Assembly: GCA_964036295.1 (NCBI GenBank)
Contig: OZ038467.1
Location: 6,069,001-6,133,000 of the forward strand
DNA length: 64,000 bases
From: Plumapathes pennacea
Lineage: Eukaryota; Cnidaria; Anthozoa; Antipatharia; Myriopathidae
Direction of reading: 5' to 3'
The notes beneath the pieces are model-generated. The model was not told where the DNA came from. It worked only from the letters and a program-made list of their open reading frames with translations, and searched no databases. Shown here in pieces: positions 56,201-64,000 of this stretch. The position numbers and the translations under genes were made by a program. The first letter of the stretch is position 1. Each line of letters begins with the position of its first letter.

Positions 56201-57924
56201 ATGAAAAATATCCCCCTTTTCAGACTTTATGCCAACGTTTCGCCCTATAAGACCAAATAATAAAACAAGCAATATCTACTGCGTGCCCTATTCCAGACCA
56301 AAGAGCAAAAGTCTCTACTCTTTTTCCAGACTAAAATTTTTGAAAACGGTGGCAGTAACTCGGGGATTCCAAAGTTCTCTGTCTCCTGTCTCCATCTGTT
56401 TGTGCGTCGGCTCTCCGTGTTTCTGTCCCCATCTTTATCTGTCTGTCTGTGTCTCTGTCCTTCTCTGATCTACGTCTGTCTGTCTGTCTGGCCGTATGTC
56501 TGACAGGTGTTTCCCTGTCCTTATCTCTCGGGCAGTCTCACTGGGGCAAACAGAAACAAACTTGTGTCTAATACCATGCAGACTCACCTAATTGAATGTA
56601 CCCGCGATATGCCGTACTTTTACCGCTCATTTTCATCGCGTTTTTCTTCTCTAGTGGTAAACTGAAAAACTTTCTTGTGTATTCTAAGACGTTCTCCATA
56701 GCTGCCGTGTTGACTCCATGACCAGTGATGTAGAAACAGGTTAAATCTTTGCATGCTGCACGCATCTGCTTGACCACTTTTGTTACCTCATCACCTTCAG
56801 TGCTTTTTCCTGTGAGCATGGAGAAAACCAAGAGGAAAAGAGCCATATAGCATTCGAAAAATGCACTTCAGATAGGAATTTTCATATCGAATACTGCCGT
56901 ATGAAAATATTTGTTCCACTAAGCTGGATTTCTTTCGATGCAATGGAAAAGAACTAGTTTTGGACTCCGTCGGCATGGAGAAAAACGGACGTCGTTAAAA
57001 GTCTTGAGGGCCAACATTTCGAGCGTTAGCCCCTTTTTTGTCCGAGCAAGTCTTTTCTTCGGATGTTCTTGTTTGACTTAACCTTCGATCAGATCCTCCT
57101 TCCCCTCCCCCTTAGAATTTTATATTTTTCGAATGAGAGCCTGAGGGCGGAAACGGTCAAGGAGCGCAGTAAAACATTGTTCGCCGTCCTATGGTCCATC
57201 AAAATGCCAACAGAAAAAAACGTATACAATATTATTGATATATCTTCCTGGTCTTAGAAGAGTGCTAGTCGTATTTCGGTGTTACACAGTAAAACTGTAC
57301 GCTTGACATCAAAGTGAAAAAATCGTAATTACAAGTACATTATTTTGGTACAATATTTCTTTCCGTTGGACATAATAACCGAAATTGTTGTGGGAACTAA
57401 TCTTTATGTTTACTAATGTCGGTAGTTCAAGCTTTCCTCGCCTGACAAAACTCAACAAATATCAGAAGATTTTCCTGTTCACATAAACTATAGCGCGTTT
57501 GTTGGATTTGAGAGAACGATCGGCGACTGAGCACTCTTGGTTGACGTTTTTTGTTCCGTTTCCTGCGATCCCTAACTAAACATATCAATTTAATTGGTGC
57601 ACTGAACGGCCTGAGTTCCAGTAGCGAAGTATCGCACCAGGAGAGTAGCACAGAATCCTCTTTCTTTTTTTTTTCCGTATTATGCCACTCATTGGGAAAA
57701 TATTCTTTTATGAGCAAAGAAATGAAGATCTCGGAACTAAAACGCAAAAATAAAAAAAATTACTTGATCCATCTCGACATGCTGCATGCAAAAATTGAAT
57801 GTTTTGATCCTCTCACACCGACACACCTGTTGTCAAACCAATGCCACAATTTGATCTCAACCGTGATCGTGATTGTTTACTTACCGGCCATTAGAGGTGC
57901 AATATCGATGATTGGAAATTCCAT
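53238..57924 (-). CDS. 2-oxoglutarate/Fe(II) oxygenase, isopenicillin-N-synthase-like, copy 2
   Basis: Five minus-strand exons join in phase: 57885-57924, 56588-56809, 55017-55194, 53964-54211, 53238-53506; 318 residues. The N-terminus is MEFPIIDIAPLMAG, with no leader, so a cytosolic enzyme is likely. It has the DIOX_N motif CFYITGHGV, the iron ligands His-x-Asp (PHTDYG) and distal His (RSTRHRV), and the 2-oxoglutarate Arg-x-Ser (KDRVSVPF). GGLQVEAAEGDWVEVPPVPG is typical of the isopenicillin N synthase/ACC-oxidase-like superfamily. Intron phases (1, 1, 2, 1) and the 248-nt fourth exon are identical to those of the gene at 35,633-40,917, so the two are paralogues. The substrate is unknown; oxidation of a small molecule with 2-oxoglutarate as co-substrate is inferred from the ligands. 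The ATG at 57,922-57,924 is followed at once by family sequence. Confidence 0.9.
54228..54385 (-). mobile_element. piggyBac-type MITE, partial copy in an oxygenase intron
   Basis: Starts TTAACCCTTTCACTCAAGTT and contains AGATTCTCCTAACCTTTTAT, the complement of the right end of the 9,622-9,832 element. The opposite terminal repeat is missing. It begins a few bases into the intron upstream of exon 4 (acceptor 54,212-54,213). Confidence 0.5.
54868..54992 (+). repeat. Two-copy tandem repeat of about 62 bp
   Basis: ATGAAAGTGATATAAAT and TTTCACT ... GGCCATCTCTACAA occur twice in succession in the intron between exons 3 and 4 of the second oxygenase. Confidence 0.75.
55350..55440 (+). repeat. Dispersed repeat family, short copy 3
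   Basis: Shares GTGCCGCCCG, AAAACCCTTA and TTTCAGACCTGCATCCCA with 41,588-41,872 and 52,434-52,712. A more diverged piece follows at about 56,220-56,350 (TTTTGAAAACGGTGGC; CCAGACCAAAGAG). Confidence 0.5.
57006..57042 (-). repeat. Dispersed repeat core, second copy
   Basis: On the minus strand it reads GACAAAAAAGGGGCTAACGC then TCGAAATGTTGG, matching the core at 9,219-9,254. Confidence 0.4.
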
Positions 57925-59273
57925 GACCAAACAGTTTCAACGGAAGTCCTGTTTGTGGTATATTTTCGCAAGGATCGTCAAACACTGTGGTTGAACGAAT
58001 GACCTTTTCAGTGTCCTTTGATCTGAAGTGTGCCGCCAAATTTATGACGTCAGTTTGTTGCCATGACCACTTTGCCGGGTCCACATCATAGCTGCTTTAC
58101 TCGGACCAAGTTTTTATATTTTGAATAACTCCGCAACTCCTCCCTTTCCTTCCAATTTACTTCTCTTTTTTTAAAATAGAACAGTTTGCTGAGATATCCC
58201 TAAAATCCCTAAAGGGCATATCTTACTATTTTGTTATACGAAGCAAAGAACTACAGACATATAAGGTCCTGCAGTGTAAGATACATTTTTCCCCGTGTGC
58301 AAGCCCCGTTTTTCTTATGCAGACTTATATTACAGAGAATGCATTGAACTAACTTATAGTTGAGTATTGAGTCCTAGTATTTAGTTTTCTTCGCTGCGTT
58401 TTGAGGTTTTACTAGCGGGTTACACTGAACTACAAAATCTGCATGCGGCTTGGACTGGCTCTTGTGTAACGACCGTTGATTTAAAGATAAGGTGACCGCA
58501 GGGCCGAAAAAAAAAAGACGGAAAAACGTATTTCCTTGTCGAGACAAGCAGGGAAAGTAGAAGAATTCGGCTGGTGCACGCTGCAAAGAAAGCTGCAAGT
58601 CTGATGCCCTAAACAGCAACCTGAAATGTTTTACTATCGTCAGCGTTGCTGTTCATGTTGCAGGAGAAATTGTCCAGTGTAACAAAAGCTTTTACATCTC
58701 ACACTTGCACCCGCCCGTTCTGTAACGCCACGCTGCGCGAAGTCACGCGAGGTACATGTAGGGTTAAAATGAATTTACTACAGAACTATAGAGGACAGGT
58801 CTGTTTTATATTACTTCATAATCTGCTTTGTTGTTTGATAATTACTATAAATCAATACCATTTCTGTGAATAAATGAAATATTTTCTTGGTTTGATTTTG
58901 CGTTAACGAACTAAAGCTGAAATACATTAAAAAAACGACATAAAAAGAAATAAAAGAGGCAAACACGAATAAAAATAGAGAATATAAAAATTTAAGCTAT
59001 AGTTCATATAGTTGATAAACGATCTCTGTATCCATTAATTAGTTTCATGCTTTAAGTGTTCTTAAAACCAAGCAACAAAATGGAACCGAAGATTCAACTG
59101 CATCTCCAGTTCGTCAAATATTTAAGCAAATCGTCCTTCTTTTTGGAACCGATTTCCTGACCTGAGCTGCGTAACAGCTTATCACTGTGAAGAAGTCGAG
59201 CCACACAAAGCTCCGAAAACATCATATATTAATCATATGGTCTTCTTCCTTCACCCGTACAGGTAGCATTGAT
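57925..59273. other. Spacer between second oxygenase and WD40 genes
   Basis: The upstream part is the 5' flank of the oxygenase; the rest is downstream of the WD40 gene. The segment 58,370-58,460 (GAGGTTTTAC, ACTGAACTACA) resembles 21,870-21,930, suggesting a shared dispersed repeat. I see no exon. Confidence 0.55.
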
Positions 59274-62200
59274 TTACGGGCGTTTTCCCCAAATAACAGT
59301 TTCTCCGTGATTATCTGCCGTGACGAAATGATTTCCTTGTGGATCGAAGCAGCAGGCTTGGATTCCGCCCTCATGACATGTTCGTCTGTAGAGGGAAGGC
59401 GGGAGATACAATATAAGAATCGTTTTTTAATAGTGAGCCAATCATATTATGGCAAAAAAATGCCATAGCCGCAAGTAAAGTCCTTCGCCTCCCGCCCACT
59501 CCCACTTCTTATTATTAGTTAAGCCAGGTTACATGGAGTTTTATTGTGTTGTGCTGTGTTGTGCTGTGCTGTTCTGCGCTTCTTGTACTATACTGCATAC
59601 CGCACGTTCTGTGTTCTGTTGTTCTCTGTGTTCTCTGCTTTAGCTATTCTGTGCTGTTCTATTCTGTATTGTTTTGTTAATAGCTCGTGTTTCTTGTCAT
59701 TATACACGTATGCTCATGCTCATGATAAAATTGATAATACAGTTATAGAGTCTGAGTCAGTATCAGTCAGTACCTTACTATCGATTTCGCGCTTCGTAAG
59801 AGCGGATTCCACACATGCACCTTACTGTCAGAACAAACTCCTACGACGTATTTTCCATCCGGACTAAAAGCGAACGCCTGGCAAAAGAAAAGAAAAAGTG
59901 GACAGAAAGTAAGTGGATTGACCAAAGCAGCAGTTCTGTTGCATTACTAATTAGTAATACAACAAAATACTTCACACTTTGTACAAGACAGAACACATCT
60001 GATCCAGAGTAAGCCCACCAAGTTTAAGTTTGTTTATATATACAGAATTTATATGTCAAAAATTAGTGACTTTTTGGATGAAAATGAGAGACTTAAGCCT
60101 AAGAGGAAAATAAAAGACCCATTGTATGGGACTATAAAATTATAAAAGGATAGACCGGAAAAAAAAAGATTTTATACGCAATAAAAAGAATATTTTAGCC
60201 TGGAGAAGTGTTTTGAACTGTACATTTCTTGTGTCCGCAGCAATGTTTTGCGCGTGGCATTAACAGGACAACATTTGGGGAACTAAAATGCGCGCTAGCA
60301 ATGTTCACGCCGCCATAATGCATGTGTCTCTTGTCACCTACCCTGCGAGCAAAACCTCCTTCACTCTCTCTACTTCTCACCTCGAGTGGTCTTTCGCTAT
60401 CCACTACCATCTCGGGAGCATCCATTTCATACGGCCAGTTCACGTTCCAGATCCCGATGCGTTTTCCCGATAGCGTGGCGAAGAACGGCTCATTCGGCCA
60501 GAAACGCAAACCTTTGACTCGTCCAAACGGAATTTTAATTTCTTTCATACACCTTGCGTCGTTCCGATTCCAAACCCGCACCGTTCCGTCCTCGGAGCCC
60601 GAAAAGAGCGCTTCGTTGTAGGGCGCAAACTGAACCACGTTGACCGCGGCGCTGTGACCAGATAGAACTTTGGTTTCGTTCCCCGGAACAAACTCGCCGG
60701 CACCTGGCTTGATTTGGTATAAACGAGCGGTCCTGTCTGCTGAGGCCGAGGCCAGAGCCTTGCCATCCTTGGAAAAGGCACAGTGAAGCACCGCGCCAGA
60801 GTGCTGGGCTAAAGATAAAAACGGCAGAGGCTCAGATTGGTTTTAATTAACCCTTTCATGCCAAGTTCATAATGCAAATTCTCTCAACCATACAAGAAGA
60901 AAAATTGCGAGCGTTGTAGTGAGAATAAATCTTTTGAACTGTAGTGGTACCCCCGCAAAGCACGGGGTAGTCTTTCTTTATTACTATGGCTCATAACGGT
61001 AAACACAAGTTAAGCCCGGTCGAGCGGGGGGAGTAAGTAGATGGGGTGACGTCAGGGAATACGTGCAATTTCTTCTGCAGCCTGTCTCGCAATAGCGTTG
61101 ATTTGACACCTTAATTCACTTGTTAATTGTTCTTGCACGAATGAATTATTGTGCATGACTTTAGCCACCGCGTTAAAAACTAGTCTCTGCCGATGTTGAT
61201 TCCGACACGCTTTTAGGGTTATATAGGTAACTATGACTTACAGTGTAGAACTTGTGCTACAATATTCCAGAAAAATAAAATTATAACTAAAATTGACACC
61301 GGAACTCCTTTTCTCCACCCCTATCCCCAGATACACAAACGGCAAACACCTGCATGTGCCTGACGGCTTCGCTGTCTGAGTTACCATTTATATAATATCT
61401 CAGTTTTTAGTGGAAAAAAATCAACCATAACTGAGAGATATTGACAGATAACCAGTACTTTGTTTTGCTTCAGGTGTGACGATAAAAACAAAATAAGCTC
61501 GAGTATATGCAAATAAATGGACTTTAGTGAATTAATAATTTAAGCTGCACTTTACGACAGGTGTTATCGAAGAAGGAAGGAGTTCTTTAGTAAGTTCTTT
61601 ATTAGCATGTTTCACGAAGGTTTGAAGCAGGAAAACGCAGCGAGGTCGACTTGTTTCTAAGCGGGAAAGAAATTATTATTTTTTGGCGCGGAAGCGAACG
61701 TTTAAAAATTAGAATAATACGCTTAGGATAAAATTATTCAATAACGTACATTTCTCCCATGCATCGATCTTGTCCATTTTAATTTTCATCTAATTCAGTG
61801 CTTCTGAGTCTGTACCACACATTTCCAAATGTTTCAGCCCCTTTTTTGCAATGAACACGCCGTCACCAAATTAAAGTTGTGTGACAGGAACAGACTTTGA
61901 ATCGCCTTGCAGTTGCCTCACGAAATTTAAAACCTAATACTATCCTTGAATGGTATAAGATGTTATACTCAAACAATTACTTATGAGTACGAACACGAAC
62001 CCAATACGAGTCAGTTTCTCTCACATGTTGTTCTTGCACTTCAACGCCAAAGAAAACGCAAATAACTGAATAGACCACATTTAACGTCTGGTCGATACTT
62101 ACATTTCCCACAAACTAAGTGGCAAATTGTTCATCGAACTGTGTCGTCAGTGACAGTGTCACCGCCTTATAGATAGCTTTCCCCCACTATTTAAAGGAAG

Positions 62201-62523
62201 TACAATGATCTAAGTTCCTTACCCAGTTTCGAAGCTCGCTTGCCTTTATCGTAATGCCACAGTAGAACAACCTTATCCAGAGAAGACGTGGCCATTATAG
62301 GGCCACTGAAACAACAAGCCGTTATTTCTGCATCATGCCCAATCAGAGTACGAAGTAGCTTTTCCGTGCTGATCGACCATAGCTTTATCGTTCCGTCCGC
62401 CGAGCACGTTGCAAGCGTGTCACCGTCAGGCCCGACAGTACAGAAATGAACGCCTTTCTCGTGCCCGGAAAGACGGCAAGCTTCGCGCTCTTCAAACGCT
62501 GTCGAGCTTCCCGCTTGAAACAT
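59274..62523 (-). CDS. WD40-repeat protein, four exons
   Basis: Minus-strand exons 62223-62523, 60342-60808, 59774-59877 and 59274-59385 join in phase (1, 0, 2) to give 327 residues and a TAA. At least six WD40 blades are visible: LATCSADGTIKLWSI, MATSSLDKVVLLWHY, LASASADRTARLYQI, LFSGSEDGTVRVWN, FATLSGKRIGIWN, VVGVCSDSKVHVWN, with a last one at FVTADNHGETVIWG. Several have the GH (SGHEKGVH, IGHDAEIT, SGHSAAVN) and Asp/Trp signatures. A beta-propeller scaffold is expected; the binding partner is unknown. The first Met is at 62,521-62,523, shortly before the first GH motif. The 1.4-kb first intron contains a MITE fragment. It resembles WDSUB1-type propellers in length and blade spacing but has no U-box or SAM domain here, so no symbol is given. 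Confidence 0.85.
60847..60950 (-). mobile_element. piggyBac-type MITE, fragment in a WD40-gene intron
   Basis: TTAACCCTTTCATGCCAAGT and AATGCAAATTCTCTCAACCA are complementary to the right end of the 9,622-9,832 element. The other end is missing. Confidence 0.45.
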
Positions 62524-64000
62524 CGATGAACGTCGATCAGAAAGCTCTTATCACTTCTATCTGATAGAATGAAGAGGATGCTCAACTGTGATACGGATTC
62601 CCGCCGAAAAATTCAGTCTTGGTCGCGCGGCGTCTTGGGAGTGTTACTCTACACCATACTGTATTTGGACACACACTGATTGGCTTATGGTATGCAAATT
62701 TTTAATCAATGACAGCACATTGACAGCACTTCGCAGCTGGCAGTCTGTTGCGGACTGGGTCAGAGGCTAAGTACACTTTGGCGGCGACAAAAGGAGTGAG
62801 CAGTTGTTGCTGCATCGTAATACAAAATACTTCTTTTTTCTTTTCCTGAAACTTCCATTGTGACGGTTCGAAACCGATTTTTTTTTTTCCATTTTTGGTT
62901 TACCAGAAATACTGATAAAATGAAATATGAAATCGGCTTCCAACGACTGGTGTCAGGTCTTTAATTAGTGAAATAAACAAATTTAATTGTGAAAAGTAAA
63001 ACTAACATCGTGATTTGAAAAAATGATTTTAGATTTGCATTAGATATCCGAATGTTGTTTTTCTTGAGCCAATAAGTAGAACTTATTTAGAAAGTAAACA
63101 TACGGCATTACGTCATTGGACGCTTCATTGGAAAGGTTTGCAGTGGACTGGTTCACAGTTCACTGATCGCCTTTGCTGAGCGGCTTAAGCTGGTGTTACA
63201 CTGGTCGATTTGCAACGACGATTTGCAACGACAATTTGCAACGCCGATTTGCTTCAAATTCATGCAACGGTGTTGCAAGTTTTTGAATCGCTTTCAAAAG
63301 CTTGCAATGCATTGCAGCACTGCAAACATCGCGAAAAATCGTTCGCAATGGGGTGTTACACCTCAACGACTTTTAGCGCAACATCGTATCGTTGCAAATC
63401 AACCAGTGTAACGCCAGCTTTAAGCCTTCTTAGGTTTGCGCCCAGGCCTTGTCGAAAGCGGCTCTCCCAGACCGTGCGCGCGTTCACTTGGCGCGCATGC
63501 TCGATTCGGTCCCAGAGCAAAGGGGGGACTGATTTGCAGTCTCGGTTGATGGCGAATTCTATCCTAGTTTTATCAGAAGTTCTGTCGCCGATCTCTAAGA
63601 TCAACGACATTGCGAGATCTAGCGCGAGCTGGATCCGCGCCTGAGCCAGTGCAACACATGATTTCGCTTGACTTGAGGGCTTTGTTCGGCCCTTGCACCG
63701 TTGCTTGTCAGGGCCACACCATTTAACCGAATCAGATAGTCGACACTACTTGGCCAGGAGTATTACAACGGAAGCCATGTTTTATTTCCTGAACACAACA
63801 AAAACTGAGCATACGAACGAGTTACTTAACTCGTCCAACATAATCAAGTTTTGTATTGTCTGTGTCTGTGTCCAGCGCCTCAGTGTCAGTGGCCGCCGGT
63901 CTCTGTCTACACTCTGTTTCTGCCTTTTCTCCTACGCACCTCTTACTTGTTCAGACCACTGGTCGATCAGCCAGCTTTTAGTAACAAACTGCTGTGTTAT
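62524..64000. other. Right end of window: WD40 5' flank, a MITE and an unassigned open frame
   Basis: The first ~650 bp hold T-rich DNA upstream of the WD40 gene. A MITE lies at 63,188-63,419. From about 63,745 down to 63,424 on the minus strand one frame is open for roughly 107 codons (ALAQARIQLALDLAMSLI; RIEFAINRDCKSVPPLLWDR). It is GC-richer than its surroundings and could be an exon of a gene running in from the right, but I recognise no domain. Confidence 0.35.
63188..63419. mobile_element. TTA-flanked palindromic MITE with GCAACGA repeats
   Basis: Left end AGCTGGTGTTACACTGGT and right end (complement AGCTGGCGTTACACTGGT) are inverted repeats, with TTA on both sides (63,185-63,187 and 63,420-63,422). 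Both arms contain TTGCAACGA-type units, repeated three times in the left arm. It resembles the TTA-flanked elements at 20,560 and 34,731 in target site but not in sequence. Confidence 0.7.

Overview
The window reads as nuclear DNA of a cnidarian, most likely a stony coral or another anthozoan. This is inferred from gene content and structure, not from any search. The genes have several to about 20 phase-consistent introns with GT/AG ends. The intergenic DNA is AT-rich and full of microsatellites and small terminal-inverted-repeat elements. The gene set (a large PKD-REJ-GAIN-PLAT polycystin, an XK-related protein, a VEGF-like ligand, isopenicillin-N-synthase-like oxygenases, a TPR-CHAT protein, a WD40 protein) fits an early-branching animal. 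I see no bacterial features: no operons, CRISPR arrays or rRNA.

Layout. Positions 1-16,678 (+) hold the last 21 exons of a polycystin-1-like gene; its 5' part lies left of the window. Positions 16,679-22,767 are gene-poor and contain several transposon-like elements. At 22,768-23,994 (-) is a single-exon XK-related gene. Positions 23,995-28,048 show no gene. At 28,049-32,493 (+) is a six-exon VEGF/PDGF-family gene with VEGF-C-like Cys repeats and a C-terminal membrane anchor. At 35,633-40,917 (-) is a five-exon 2-oxoglutarate/Fe(II) oxygenase gene with a 2-kb DNA transposon in its first intron. At 46,450-52,194 (+) is a TPR-CHAT gene that looks broken: a frameshift, a 1.7-kb gap holding a 632-bp duplication, and a LINE fragment inserted in the CHAT domain. 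At 53,238-57,924 (-) is a second oxygenase with the same intron phases as the first. At 59,274-62,523 (-) is a four-exon WD40 gene. The right end (62,524-64,000) holds a small inverted-repeat element and one unassigned open frame.

Functional themes. The polycystin is a membrane receptor-channel. The XK-related protein belongs to a family that includes lipid scramblases. The VEGF-like protein is a receptor-tyrosine-kinase ligand candidate that appears membrane-tethered. The two oxygenases are tandem paralogues that keep all iron and 2-oxoglutarate ligands; one carries a likely mitochondrial presequence. TPR-CHAT proteins are caspase-clan proteases. Nothing shows that the neighbouring genes work together; they look like ordinary eukaryotic neighbours.

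The strongest points for a second look are the membrane-anchored VEGF-C-like ligand, the polycystin GPS that has lost its cleavage tripeptide and gained an acidic/basic insert, the TPR-CHAT gene split by an internal LINE fragment with an AATAA repeat at both junctions, a TTA-flanked transposon carrying a coiled-coil reading frame, and a tandem duplication of a 3' splice site in an oxygenase gene. Exon models were built by hand from splice signals and phase and have not been checked against transcripts.
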